This document shows positions 52,820 through 61,524 of a stretch of 64,000 bases of DNA, piece after piece. The position numbers and the translations under genes are program-made. Within the stretch, counting starts at the first letter, position 1; each line of letters begins with the position of its first letter. The notes below the pieces were generated by a model, which did not search any database, was not told the DNA's origin, and worked only from the letters and a program-made list of their open reading frames with translations. The DNA comes from Salmonirosea aquatica (lineage in GTDB: Bacteria; Bacteroidota; Bacteroidia; Cytophagales; Spirosomataceae): assembly GCF_009296315.1 (NCBI RefSeq), contig NZ_WHLY01000002.1, forward strand, positions 248,001 to 312,000, in the 5' to 3' direction.

Positions 52820-53254
52820 TTATTTCAAAAACTTTTTGGCATCCAGAATGCTTTCATCCGTTATTTTCTGCACATGCTTAATTTTATCCTTTTCGAGTCT
52901 GAAATATTCCAGAGCCTCACCATCCGGCAGAGCCTTCGCCGAATCACCCCGGTACTCGTACATCCACCCCATCATCAGGCTGTCGGCCTGGGTCAGTCGT
53001 TTGCTTAAGTCCAATACCTGTTGGCGTTCCTGCGCCAGGGTTGTGCTGCTGACTCCCTCCTGCTGCATGCTATCCAACTGGGCTATTTTCTGATCCAACC
53101 CTTTTTTCAAAGCCATGATTTCTCCCATTTTGGGCATTACGGCATCATGAATGTCCAGTACTTCCTTTTCCAATTCCTGCACGCGGTCGTCCTTTTGATT
53201 ACAGGATGAAATGCTAAAAGTTACCAGTATGAACAGCAATATCCGGGTATTCAT
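52820..53254 (-). CDS. coiled-coil lipoprotein of unknown function
   Basis: 144 residues. Lipobox ISSC (Cys18) is followed by a helical, charged protein: VQELEKEVLDIHDAVMPKMGEIMALKKGLDQKI and a C-terminal YEYRGDSAKALPDGEALEYFRLEKDKIKHVQKIT. It contains no catalytic motif. Bacteroidota homologues are usually annotated as hypothetical lipoproteins. It may be co-transcribed with SCO1 and cytochrome c. Confidence 0.72.
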   Translation of the reverse strand: MNTRILLFILVTFSISSCNQKDDRVQELEKEVLDIHDAVMPKMGEIMALKKGLDQKIAQLDSMQQEGVSSTTLAQERQQVLDLSKRLTQADSLMMGWMYEYRGDSAKALPDGEALEYFRLEKDKIKHVQKITDESILDAKKFLK

Positions 53255-53293
53255 GATGCTTTGTAGTTGAGGGTAGGTTAAGAAGATAGCGTT

Positions 53294-54988
53294 TTAAAAA
53301 AGTTTGGTTTGCGTTTTTTCATTCATGTGGGCAGTAGTATGGGTCAGGATCTCACGGGCATTGCTTACTACGGTTTCCGAGGGTCTGTTGCCACCGATCA
53401 TCTGAGCTATTTCCCCTACCCGTTCCTCGAAGCCCAGGCGCCGAATCCGGCTGACGGTTTTATCCGAAGAGTGGTCTTTGTAAACAAAATAATGAGCCGA
53501 TCCCTGAGCGGCGATCTGGTGCAGATGCGTGATGGCAATAATCTGGTGGTTTTTGGCCATCTGCCGCATCATATTTCCCATTTTGATTGCAATTTCACCC
53601 GAAACACCCGTATCGATTTCGTCAAAAACTATTGTCGGAAGTTTGCGTTTGTCGGCCAGGATGTATTTAATTACCAGCATCAGACGCGAGAATTCGCCCC
53701 CTGATGCTACATTTTTTAACTCCTGGGGACGAATTCCTTTATTGGCACTGAACAAAAACGAAAAAAAGTCGATCCCATCGCTGGTAGGGGGTACCTCAGA
53801 AATCTCAATACTGATGGATGCATTGGGCATTCCCAGATCGATGAGTCCTTCGCATACATTTTTCTCAATCGCCTTCGTGACGTTCTTTCGGGCTGAGGAA
53901 AGTTTCCGTGCACTCTGCATCATGCGGTCATGCGTGCGCTCAGTATTTGTCAGAGCCTTGGCCAGTTCATCGTCCATGTTCAGGACTTTGCTTACCTTTT
54001 TTTCCAGACTAGCCTGAATCTTCAGTAGGTCAGCGACCGCACGTACCTGATGCTTCTGTTGAAGTTGGTAAATCAAATCCAGTCGCTCACGGACCAGGGT
54101 ACTGCGGTCATCATCCACCTCAACCTGTCCACCGGCAGTTCCGATCTCATCGGCCAAATCCCGTAATTCGATCAGGGTACTTTGGGCACGGTCGCGTAGG
54201 GTAGCATAGTCCTGCACCAGGCGGCTGGCCTGGGTAAGGGTACTTACAGCGTTCTTTAACAGATCAAGAATCGATTGTTCGGGATTATCCAGGTAGTCGT
54301 AAGCCAATTGGAGCTTTTCCTTGATTTCTACGGCGTTTTCCAGCAGATTCAATTCCTTTTCCAGCGTTTCCTGCTCGTCAAGCGTCAAGTTCGCTTCGGT
54401 GAGCTCCTGATAAAGAAAATTATTGTAGTCAAACTCCCGCCGCAAGCGGTCGGTTTCCTTTTTCAGGGTTTCGTACTGTTCTTTTGCCTGCCGATAGTTC
54501 CGATAATCATTTCGGTATTTTTTGAGCAGATTTTCAGTTTGGGCATACACATCCACCACTTCAAGCTGAAACTCATTATTGCCCAGCATGATGGAATCGT
54601 GCTGGGAATGAATATCCATCAGTTGGTTGGTTACCCGCCGCAACGTCTCGAGGTTCACAGGGGTATCATTCACAAAGGCCCGTGACTTGCCACTGGGGCT
54701 TATTTCACGGCGCACAATGCAATGGGTGCCAAAATCGAGCTCTTCTTCTTCGAATACGTGCTCAAGCGCATAGCCCAGCACATCATAGGTACCTTCGATG
54801 ATGCATTTTTTAGCAGAATCGTACAAGGATTTCGTATCGGCCCGGTTTCCCAGCAGCAGGCCAATAGCACCCAGCATGATGGATTTCCCAGCTCCGGTTT
54901 CACCCGTGATGATATTGAGCTGAGGATCAGGCGCTAATTCGAGATGCTCAATGAGCGCATAATTTTTTATAAGGAGATTCGTGAGCAT
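53294..54988 (-). CDS. recN: DNA repair protein RecN
   Basis: 564 residues. Walker A GETGAGKS (29-36), SMC-like coiled-coil arms (about 155-350) and the C-terminal ABC half with SGGEFSRLMLVIKYILADK and Walker B PTIVFDEIDTGVSG. RecN acts in double-strand-break repair, using ATP to bind and bridge DNA. It lies downstream of the DUF4835 and Sm-like genes on the same strand, the last member of the bamD-rpoZ-coaBC-DUF4835-recN block that is conserved in Bacteroidota. Confidence 0.95.
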   Translation of the reverse strand: MLTNLLIKNYALIEHLELAPDPQLNIITGETGAGKSIMLGAIGLLLGNRADTKSLYDSAKKCIIEGTYDVLGYALEHVFEEEELDFGTHCIVRREISPSGKSRAFVNDTPVNLETLRRVTNQLMDIHSQHDSIMLGNNEFQLEVVDVYAQTENLLKKYRNDYRNYRQAKEQYETLKKETDRLRREFDYNNFLYQELTEANLTLDEQETLEKELNLLENAVEIKEKLQLAYDYLDNPEQSILDLLKNAVSTLTQASRLVQDYATLRDRAQSTLIELRDLADEIGTAGGQVEVDDDRSTLVRERLDLIYQLQQKHQVRAVADLLKIQASLEKKVSKVLNMDDELAKALTNTERTHDRMMQSARKLSSARKNVTKAIEKNVCEGLIDLGMPNASISIEISEVPPTSDGIDFFSFLFSANKGIRPQELKNVASGGEFSRLMLVIKYILADKRKLPTIVFDEIDTGVSGEIAIKMGNMMRQMAKNHQIIAITHLHQIAAQGSAHYFVYKDHSSDKTVSRIRRLGFEERVGEIAQMIGGNRPSETVVSNAREILTHTTAHMNEKTQTKLF

Positions 54989-55136
54989 AAATAGGGGCTA
55001 CCTGGCTTTCGTCGCGAAGGTAGCAACAAATCAACAATTCAGAAACGTGTGCGGTTCGATGTCGCTACGGGAAACAGAAGATATTTCCCCGGGCGGTCTT
55101 TCAGGCTAAAGAAGCGAGCAGCCAGGGGCCGGGAAT

Positions 55137-55364
55137 TTACCTGGAACTTCGGCAATCCTGGATAATTTCCTCGACATCGGATAGTTTTATTTCATGGGAG
55201 TGCGAGCGTAAATCTTTAATTGTCAATATGTTATCAATCAAAGATTTCAAGCTACCAAAAAGAGTGTGTCCATTGCGCAGAACCACATGTACCTCTCTGT
55301 CCAGGAGGGTAGGAAGTGAATTAGGAATAGCCGGGGCGAAGGTGCGAATCAGGCGTTTGCTCAT
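55137..55364 (-). CDS. small Sm/LSm-like fold protein
   Basis: 75 residues. Residues 25-51 read VHVVLRNGHTLFGSLKSLIDNILTIKD, which fits the Sm1 consensus (hydrophobic-x-L-x-N-G-x4-G-x-L...N-x2-L), and 58-70 read HEIKLSDVEEIIQD, similar to an Sm2/beta-5 region. This would be a small beta-barrel of the Sm/Hfq superfamily. Hfq itself is absent from most Bacteroidota, so this could be an RNA- or protein-binding substitute, but no function is shown. It is 148 bp from recN, 15 bp from the DUF4835 gene, on the same strand. Confidence 0.6.
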   Translation of the reverse strand: MSKRLIRTFAPAIPNSLPTLLDREVHVVLRNGHTLFGSLKSLIDNILTIKDLRSHSHEIKLSDVEEIIQDCRSSR

Positions 55365-55378
55365 AGCGAAGAATCCCT

Positions 55379-56305
55379 TTACTGGATCAATTTCCGATAT
55401 AGCTCGGTCTTGGTAGGATCCAGCGAAGAAAGTAGGGTAAAGGCCTGCTGGCGGTCGTCGGGAGAAGCCTCCCTGAACATATTGTAGAGTTCCTCCGACT
55501 TGGCATCAAAAAATGAATTGACGACTACCGCGCCGGGTCGGAGTTGTGCTACCTGCTTCAGAGTTGTAAGCATTTCCATACCTTTTTTACGGCTCAAACC
55601 CGGTGTCTCGGTCACGGTGTCGAGTCCCAGACGATGGTAGTTGTACAAACCTTCCCTGAAGGGCAGAAATTGCTGACTCATCAGATTCTCTACCAGCCAA
55701 TACCGGTTCCGGGTCTCGGCGGGGTTTGAGTTCCAGGCTTTTTGAAAGGGCGAGGCATTGCGCGCGAGATTTGTCAGGTTGAAGGCCCGCTGTAAATAGG
55801 GGGTACCCCCTACTTTACTGAACGAATCGTAATCGAGGGTAAGGGCAATTAACGAATAAAAGGCGAGGGTAAAGGGTAGCTCGTCCGTATAGTTGTTTTC
55901 ATTAAAAAACATGGGTGTATTGGGCAGGAACGTAAAATTGAAATTACGGTCGACAAAACTGAACAGGACAGTTTCATAGGTAGCATTATACACGGGCCGC
56001 GTAACGATCAGCTGGGCATTGGCTTCATAACTTCCCTGAGTTACCGAACGAATCAGGTTTACGTTTAGTTTGCATTTAATCCGCTCTTCGGGCGCGAACT
56101 GATCGTTAGTCCAGCGGGTATTATTGATGAAATCACTCATGTAGGTTTTGAGCTGATTCATGGTCTGTTCGTCCGTTTTTTGTTGGGCAAACAACTGGTC
56201 GTAATTCAAATTGACCGTACAGTTTATTTCCTGTGCCTCTACGAGTGTAATTCTACTCATCAATACACCAATCAGCATACTCCACCTAATCCAGTAGTTT
56301 TTCAT
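55379..56305 (-). CDS. DUF4835-family protein
   Basis: 308 residues from the ATG at 56305, which overlaps the coaBC stop (ATGA); a start 12 bp further upstream is possible. Signal peptide to about residue 24 (LVEAQ). The body is typical DUF4835: INCTVNLNYDQLFAQQKTDEQTMNQLKTYMSDFINNTRWTNDQFAPEERIKC, then a barrel-like FNFTFLPNTPMFFNENNYTDELPFTLAFYSLIALTLDYDSF. Exported, function unknown. It is co-translated with coaBC and lies in the conserved bamD-rpoZ-coaBC-recN block. Confidence 0.85.
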   Translation of the reverse strand: MKNYWIRWSMLIGVLMSRITLVEAQEINCTVNLNYDQLFAQQKTDEQTMNQLKTYMSDFINNTRWTNDQFAPEERIKCKLNVNLIRSVTQGSYEANAQLIVTRPVYNATYETVLFSFVDRNFNFTFLPNTPMFFNENNYTDELPFTLAFYSLIALTLDYDSFSKVGGTPYLQRAFNLTNLARNASPFQKAWNSNPAETRNRYWLVENLMSQQFLPFREGLYNYHRLGLDTVTETPGLSRKKGMEMLTTLKQVAQLRPGAVVVNSFFDAKSEELYNMFREASPDDRQQAFTLLSSLDPTKTELYRKLIQ

Positions 56306-57513
56306 GCTTCGCTCCATTTTTCGGTGATAATATCAAGAATATCCTGGGCAACCTCCTCTTTCTTTTTGAGTTCAAAATGACGGATCAGTCCCTCCCTGTC
56401 AATAACGGTGATCTTATTGGTATCGTATGCAAATCCTGCACCTGGGTCATTGAGCGAATTCAGGACGATGAAGTCTAGGTTTTTGCTTTCCAGCTTGCGG
56501 CGGGCGTTTTCCTGTTCATTCTCCGTTTCCAGGGCGAATCCTACCAGCAGTTGATGTGCGCGCTTCTGTCGCCCCAGCATGAGGGCTATATCCGGAGTTT
56601 TAGTCAGATTGAGTTCGAAGGTACCTTCATGTTTCTTGATTTTCTGCTCCGCTACCTCCGAAGGGGCGTAATCGGCCACTGCCGCCGCAAAAACGACCAG
56701 ATCGCTCGCGGCAAAGTACTCCTGGCTCGCCTCCAGCATCTGCCGGGCAGAACGTACCTTCACCAGCCGTACAGCCGCATCTGGCGCATCGAGCCCTACT
56801 GGCCCACTCACTAAAGTCACGTCCGCCCCAGCCTGCGCAAACGTACGGGCGATTGCATACCCCATCTTCCCACTCGAATGATTACTTATGTAGCGAACAG
56901 GATCCATAGCCTCCTGGGTAGGTCCCGCGGTGATCAAAACCCGTTTACCCGCAACTACGGGCCGATGATTAAAATGCCGTTGCAATGCTTCCAGTAGTAT
57001 TTCCGGCTCAGCCAGACGTCCCTCCCCTACCAATCCGCTCGCCAGTTCTCCGTACTCCGCTTCAATGAGTATATTACCGTAAGAACGCAAACGCTGAATG
57101 TTGTGCAGAGTGGAGCCGTGGCGATACATATCGAGATCCATGGCGGGTGCAAAGAATACCGGACACCGGGCCGACAGGTACACCGCAGTCAGCAAGTCAT
57201 CACAAAGGCCATTGGCGCATCGGGCCAGCGTGTGGGCAGTAGCCGGTGCGATTATAAAGGCGTCAGCCCACAGACCGAGTTCCACATGATTATTCCATTG
57301 ACCTATGCCATCGTCGCTGGCATAGGTAGACAGAACCGGATTTTTGGATAGGGTTGCCAGGGTCAGCGGCGTTATGAATTCGGTTGCGGCGTGGGTCATT
57401 AGTACCCTTACTTCGGCTCCCGATTTCACCAGCAAACGTACCAGTACAGCCGATTTATAGGCGGCAATGCTCCCGGAAACGCCTACCAGTATTTTTTTTT
57501 CAACCAAATTCAC
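56302..57513 (-). CDS. coaBC: bifunctional CoaBC (phosphopantothenoylcysteine decarboxylase and phosphopantothenate-cysteine ligase)
   Basis: 403 residues. The N-terminal half is the FMN-binding CoaC flavoprotein (KKILVGVSGSIAAYKSAVLVRLL, FFAPAMDLDMYRH), the C-terminal half (about 188-403) CoaB (VLITAGPTQEAMDPVRYISNHSSGKMGYA, LTKTPDIALMLG). Together they convert 4'-phosphopantothenate to 4'-phosphopantetheine in coenzyme A synthesis, after CoaX (49057). An intrinsic terminator lies between it and rpoZ (57552-57583), and the DUF4835 gene overlaps its end. Confidence 0.94.
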   Translation of the reverse strand: MNLVEKKILVGVSGSIAAYKSAVLVRLLVKSGAEVRVLMTHAATEFITPLTLATLSKNPVLSTYASDDGIGQWNNHVELGLWADAFIIAPATAHTLARCANGLCDDLLTAVYLSARCPVFFAPAMDLDMYRHGSTLHNIQRLRSYGNILIEAEYGELASGLVGEGRLAEPEILLEALQRHFNHRPVVAGKRVLITAGPTQEAMDPVRYISNHSSGKMGYAIARTFAQAGADVTLVSGPVGLDAPDAAVRLVKVRSARQMLEASQEYFAASDLVVFAAAVADYAPSEVAEQKIKKHEGTFELNLTKTPDIALMLGRQKRAHQLLVGFALETENEQENARRKLESKNLDFIVLNSLNDPGAGFAYDTNKITVIDREGLIRHFELKKKEEVAQDILDIITEKWSEA

Positions 57514-57551
57514 AATAGCAAGATTTTGGTAAAATCAATCCATTGATTTAC

Positions 57552-57583
57552 AAAAAACCAGCCATACGGGCTCGCATGGCTGG
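57552..57583 (-). terminator. intrinsic terminator between rpoZ and coaBC
   Basis: On the minus strand an 8-bp perfect stem (57576-57583 with 57558-57565), a 10-nt loop and a run of six T ending at 57552. It follows the omega gene stop by 25 bp and probably limits read-through into coaBC. Confidence 0.75.
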
Positions 57584-57608
57584 CTAAAAAGGGGAAAACC
57601 CGAGTACT

Positions 57609-57926
57609 CTAGTTGTTTTCTTCCAGTTGCCGATAGGCATGGTAGGTTTTTCCCTCCATAAACTCGTCAATGGCCATGCTACCTGCTTTAGGCATACGCT
57701 CATAAAACTTCGAAATTTCAATCTGTTCGCGGTTTTCAAATACCTCTTCGAGGTTATCCACCCCGGAAGCGAACTCAGCAAGTTTGTTGTTGAGTTCCTC
57801 TTTCATTTTACTTGAAAGCTGACGGGCACGCTTGGAAATTACGGAAACCGATTCGTACAGATTACCCGTCTGAGCGGCGATCTTATCGGTATCACGCGTA
57901 ATGATGGATGGATTAATGGAAGCCAT
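57609..57926 (-). CDS. rpoZ: RNA polymerase subunit omega-like protein
   Basis: 105 residues with the Bacteroidota omega pattern: SIITRDTDKIAAQTGNLYESVSVISKRARQLSSKMKEELNNKLAEFASG is the Rpb6/omega core (about 7-56), followed by a charged tail. It assists RNA polymerase assembly. The gene sits between bamD (35 bp) and coaBC in a conserved order, and is followed by a terminator. Confidence 0.9.
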   Translation of the reverse strand: MASINPSIITRDTDKIAAQTGNLYESVSVISKRARQLSSKMKEELNNKLAEFASGVDNLEEVFENREQIEISKFYERMPKAGSMAIDEFMEGKTYHAYRQLEENN

Positions 57927-57961
57927 AGGATTTATTAGTCTGGTTTGTATTGTGCTCTTGG

Positions 57962-58873
57962 TTAATTTTCGATAGATGAGGTAGTAACCTTAGCAGGTTT
58001 CGTAGCAGGATCTACCTTCTTTTCAAGATTTTTCTGCTTCTCTTTCTCTAAGGCCGCAATCCGTTCCAGTTCTTCCTCACTATTGGAATACAATTTCTCA
58101 GCATCCTTTAAATAAGAACTCTGAGGATATTTGTCAACAAATTCCTGGTAGTATTTTACCGCGGCTTGGTAGCGCTCTTTCTGCTTATCCGCAAAACTGC
58201 TTTTAGCCAAAGTATATTGGGCGTCTACCTTCAGGTAGGAAAGCTCTTCATTATATTGAGAATCTGGAAAATCCTTTTTGAAGTTATCAATTGAGATTAC
58301 CGATGATTTCAAGGAAGCCAAGTTAAAATCACTGATTTTATAATATAACTTGGCCTTCTCATAAGCCTTCAATTCCAGTTTTCGGCGCAGTTCCATGATA
58401 TAACCCGTGCACTCGTTTCGAAACGGACTTTCAGGGTAGGCATTGATAAAATCCTGGAGGGCGGCGATGGCGGTCATAGTACTGGTCTGATCCAGTGAAG
58501 CGGGCGCTGAGTCCTTATACAACGAGTAAGCGTGCATATAAAGGGCTTCCTGGGCGTAATCACTGCGCGCATAGGTATCGTAGAATTTCTTGAACAGGAA
58601 CTGACTCATATTGTACTGCTCCTGTTGATACTGCGTGTAGGCGTAGTAAAATTGCGCCATTTCCGATTCCGTACTTCCTTTCAGCAAAGGAATCAGTTCT
58701 TCGAAAAGTAGACCGGCGCGGTAAAAATCACCCTTTTGATAGTATTCAAGGGCGGCTTTGTATTTTTCATCATCCGTACCCGACTTTTGCAACTTTGAAA
58801 ATTTACTACAAGAGGTAAGTAGTGAGAAAGCAAATAACAGCAGGAGGATAGCAGGAATTGTGTTCTTTCGCAT
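57962..58873 (-). CDS. bamD: outer membrane protein assembly factor BamD
   Basis: 303 residues. Lipobox SLLTSC (Cys22). TPR repeats in pairs (LEYYQKGDFYRAGLLFEELIPLLKG, QYNMSQFLFKKFYDTYARSDYAQEALYMHAYSLY, ALQDFINAYPESPFRNECTGYI, AAVKYYQEFVDKYPQSSYLKDAEKL) match BamD/YfiO. It is part of the machinery that folds beta-barrels into the outer membrane, anchored by lipid in the periplasm. First gene of the block that continues with rpoZ. A -7 element lies only 7 bp before the ATG. Confidence 0.93.
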   Translation of the reverse strand: MRKNTIPAILLLLFAFSLLTSCSKFSKLQKSGTDDEKYKAALEYYQKGDFYRAGLLFEELIPLLKGSTESEMAQFYYAYTQYQQEQYNMSQFLFKKFYDTYARSDYAQEALYMHAYSLYKDSAPASLDQTSTMTAIAALQDFINAYPESPFRNECTGYIMELRRKLELKAYEKAKLYYKISDFNLASLKSSVISIDNFKKDFPDSQYNEELSYLKVDAQYTLAKSSFADKQKERYQAAVKYYQEFVDKYPQSSYLKDAEKLYSNSEEELERIAALEKEKQKNLEKKVDPATKPAKVTTSSIEN

Positions 58874-58880
58874 AGGGCTG

Positions 58881-58888
58881 CAAAGGTA
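58881..58888 (-). promoter_or_regulatory. -7 element close to the bamD start
   Basis: Minus strand TACCTTTG, an exact TAnnTTTG match, lies 7 bp before the bamD ATG. No TTTG was found at 19-21 bp upstream. If used, transcription would start within a few bases of the ATG, giving an almost leaderless mRNA. Confidence 0.4.
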
Positions 58889-58946
58889 ATAAAAAAGCTA
58901 CTCCGATCATAACGAACGGGTAGCCAGGAAAGTATCCAAAAACAAG

Positions 58947-59573
58947 CTATTGCTGATGACGCACCAGCATTTTCTTGGTGGCCACTTTCTTACCGTCTAC
59001 TGCGAGTTGGTAGAAATAAACGCTAGTTGGCATTTCGCGGGTATTGATGCGCAATTTGCGGTCGTTTTTGTCCAATGCATACTCAGCTACGGGAGAACCT
59101 AACACATTGTAGATGATCACTTTTGCATCACGTACAGAATTTTGGACAGTATAATCCAGTTCAGCAAAGTCGCTGGCCGGATTGGGGTACACATTCGAAA
59201 CCGTAATGCGATCACTAGAGTAGAGTTGCTCATCAGCGCCACGGGTCTTTTCTTCAAAACCGTAGGTCCGGCGCTCTGTACGCTCTACTGACAGGGGATT
59301 GACTTCACTGTTATCGGCTGCCGTGGTACCGGCGGCCACGGGGTTGGCAAAAAGCAAAGCGCGATAGTAGCTGTTGAGTGCTTGAGGTTTCTGAAGCCCC
59401 AGCGGCTTGAATTCTATAACCGAAGGCTTAGGTACCAACGCCGGACGATCCAGGCTCATGGATTTTTGCTGGCTCGGCATGTTCAGGCGGCTGCTGTTAG
59501 CAGGTACCTGAGCGTATGCCTCCGAGAGCGACAGGATGGAGATAATATATGCAAAAAGTATAGTTCTCTTCAT
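58947..59573 (-). CDS. T9SS type A sorting domain protein
   Basis: 208 residues. Signal peptide to about residue 21 (EAYAQ). The middle is Pro/Ser/Lys-rich without a catalytic domain. The C-terminal 80 residues are the type A sorting domain: VSNVYPNPASDFAELDYTVQ, VIIYNVLGSPVAEYALDKNDRKLRIN and VYFYQLAVDGKKVATKKMLV. It should be secreted by the type IX system of the outer membrane. A strong promoter lies upstream (59619-59650). Function of the rest unknown. Confidence 0.87.
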   Translation of the reverse strand: MKRTILFAYIISILSLSEAYAQVPANSSRLNMPSQQKSMSLDRPALVPKPSVIEFKPLGLQKPQALNSYYRALLFANPVAAGTTAADNSEVNPLSVERTERRTYGFEEKTRGADEQLYSSDRITVSNVYPNPASDFAELDYTVQNSVRDAKVIIYNVLGSPVAEYALDKNDRKLRINTREMPTSVYFYQLAVDGKKVATKKMLVRHQQ

Positions 59574-59618
59574 GGCAAATTTGATAGCAATAGAAAACGG
59601 ATTTATCCGTATGATTTA

Positions 59619-59650
59619 CAAAAATATATAAAAAAAATAGCAGGTTCAAA
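59619..59650 (-). promoter_or_regulatory. Bacteroidota promoter of the T9SS-sorted gene
   Basis: Minus strand TTTG (59647-59650), a 20-bp spacer and TATTTTTG (59619-59626) match the consensus fully. It ends 45 bp before the ATG at 59573. Confidence 0.6.
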
Positions 59651-59751
59651 GTTTATTGTGCAAGCGGGCATTAAAATTTCATTATAATATACCCAATCCA
59701 GCTTTGGCTACACATAAAAATAACACAAAAATTATGCTAGGTGTTTTCAAA

Positions 59752-59934
59752 TCATGGCTCTTTTGCTTGATTCACAGATTTATATTTTACTTTTTTTGTT
59801 TCTACAGTATCTTTTTTTTGAGGTTCAGGGGCATCTTCCTGCGCCCAAATGGTTTGGGGCAGGGTAGGTTTTTCGGTAATGCGCCAGTTAAAACCCTCTA
59901 ACTGGCGCTCGGACGACTGGATATTCTGGGGGGG
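59752..59934 (-). pseudogene. out-of-frame 3' tail of the OstA-like gene
   Basis: Reading with one extra C at the run of seven C (minus strand, 59928-59934) gives about 60 further codons: it continues from IPP into QNIQSSERQLEGFNWRI and on to a stop at 59752-59754. The EGFNWR-type ending resembles what I recall from related OstA-like proteins, so this is probably the true C-terminus, cut off by a single-base loss or sequencing error. Together with the next promoter it accounts for the otherwise gene-free 59574-59897. Confidence 0.55.
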
Positions 59935-61376
59935 ATTAAGCTGCCCACCGGTCGGCCCAAAAAGGCAATGCGGTTTACCCGGTTATTTTTGAACTGCAGA
60001 TTCATTTTTCCGCATTCCACCCGGTTTAGACCAATCAACTTCTCTTCATCGTCCAGGGCGTAGTACGCACTTTGTCCATTTCCATCCACAAAGACCTGCT
60101 TCAGTTTGCTTTCCTCGGTAAAAAATGCGTTGATTGTCCGTCCTTTTACCTGATTGTACTGCTTCACAAGGGTATCTTCCGATATGACAAACGAATTGCT
60201 GCGCAAGAGCATCCGATTGACTTTGCTATTGACCAAAAAGGCACTGATCGAATCGGCCTCCATCTGGTAGGTATCACCCCACAGGATGGGATCCCGGAAA
60301 AACAGAATAGTAGAGTCCGCTGTATTGTATAGTACCGAATCGCAACGCCCCTGAAAATCTGACTTATAAATAAAAACCCGTTTATCACCAATCAACCGCC
60401 GAGTACTATCCAGCTTATTCTCAATGGAATAAAGCGTGTCGGCTCGTATGTACAGGGTATCTTCCGATACAACACTTTTGACCAGCGCATGTCCATAAAC
60501 CTTTGAAAATCCTTCCAGTCCCCGATAGACGCCTTCATCGCCCAGTAAAAGCGTTTTATCCTCCTTGGCTAATATTTCCACATTGCCCTTGGCAAAACCC
60601 AGCTGTTTCTGGCTGTCGTAGAAAAGTGTATCACCAGTTAGGGTATAAGCCTCATTTTCGACCATAGTCCGGTTGCTGAAACTGGATTCCTCCGTTGCCG
60701 TATTATACTGCCCTCTTTTGGCCAGCAGGGTACCGTCCTTGTTCACGATTTTGGTAGGACCATTAAAATAAGACCATTTCGTGATGGAATTATAAATGAG
60801 GGTATCAGTGGTAAGCGTATACTTTTCATTGACCAGCTTGACATTCCCATAATAGTCGAATACTTTAGACCGGGTATTGTATATTCCTTCTTTACTCGTC
60901 AGTACATTGGCCGAATCCACCGTTCTTCCCGGTATGCGGTAATAAGCCAGACCATTAGCCATGTCGTACTCAAGTCGCTTCGAGGTCAACGTCCGTTTTT
61001 TATCGGTCAACACCGCTTTGCGACCACTCACGATTGCTAAACGGGTATCGCCATAATAAAGCAGGGTGTCACCGGTAACCGTAATCGTGTCGCCCTGCAC
61101 GACCTTCACATTTCCATAGGCCTGAATCAGGTTACTGGCCACATTCTGAATCGCCAGATTGCAGTACAGAATAGATCCCTTATGCCGAAACCGAACATTA
61201 TTGATGACACGCCGGATTTCCATTCCGTTTTCATTGATGATCGTCAGGCTATCCGCCCCGGGCAACAGTTCTACTTTCTCTTCCCCGCCACCTACACTTT
61301 GCCCGGGCTGACCCTGCCCAAAAGCAAATACACTACAGAAAAACAACAAAACGAAAACACTGAACCTCATCATCAT
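59898..61376 (-). CDS. OstA-like/LptA-family LPS transport protein, C-terminus apparently frameshifted
   Basis: 492 residues from the ATG at 61376 (three ATG in a row; upstream codons lack signal character). Signal peptide to about residue 20 (SVFAFGQ). The rest is a series of OstA/LptA-type beta-jellyroll strands (AYGNVKVVQGDTITVTGDTLLYYGD, AYYRIPGRTVDSANVLTSKEG, GTLLAKRGQYNTATEESSF, IRADTLYSIENKL). It should form part of the periplasmic bridge for lipopolysaccharide, like LptC at 51090. The reading frame ends abruptly after LIPP with RISSRPSAS; the expected tail lies in the +1 frame beyond a run of seven G (59928-59934). Confidence 0.8.
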   Translation of the reverse strand: MMMRFSVFVLLFFCSVFAFGQGQPGQSVGGGEEKVELLPGADSLTIINENGMEIRRVINNVRFRHKGSILYCNLAIQNVASNLIQAYGNVKVVQGDTITVTGDTLLYYGDTRLAIVSGRKAVLTDKKRTLTSKRLEYDMANGLAYYRIPGRTVDSANVLTSKEGIYNTRSKVFDYYGNVKLVNEKYTLTTDTLIYNSITKWSYFNGPTKIVNKDGTLLAKRGQYNTATEESSFSNRTMVENEAYTLTGDTLFYDSQKQLGFAKGNVEILAKEDKTLLLGDEGVYRGLEGFSKVYGHALVKSVVSEDTLYIRADTLYSIENKLDSTRRLIGDKRVFIYKSDFQGRCDSVLYNTADSTILFFRDPILWGDTYQMEADSISAFLVNSKVNRMLLRSNSFVISEDTLVKQYNQVKGRTINAFFTEESKLKQVFVDGNGQSAYYALDDEEKLIGLNRVECGKMNLQFKNNRVNRIAFLGRPVGSLIPPRISSRPSAS

Positions 61377-61469
61377 GGATGCTTTGATAGGAAAGACTCC
61401 CAAACGTTTAAAAGGGTTGCCTTCCCTGGGTACTTTTTTCTAAAATTCAGGTGCAAGCAGTTTTGATGT

Positions 61470-61477
61470 TACCTTTG
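61470..61477 (+). promoter_or_regulatory. -7 promoter element of tilS
   Basis: TACCTTTG, an exact TAnnTTTG match, 47 bp before the ATG at 61525. A TTTG (61462-61465) is too close to serve as the upstream element. Confidence 0.4.
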
Positions 61478-61524
61478 ACCCGGGATTTTATGGCAAAAAT
61501 ACACCTTATTGCTCGCTTGGACCT

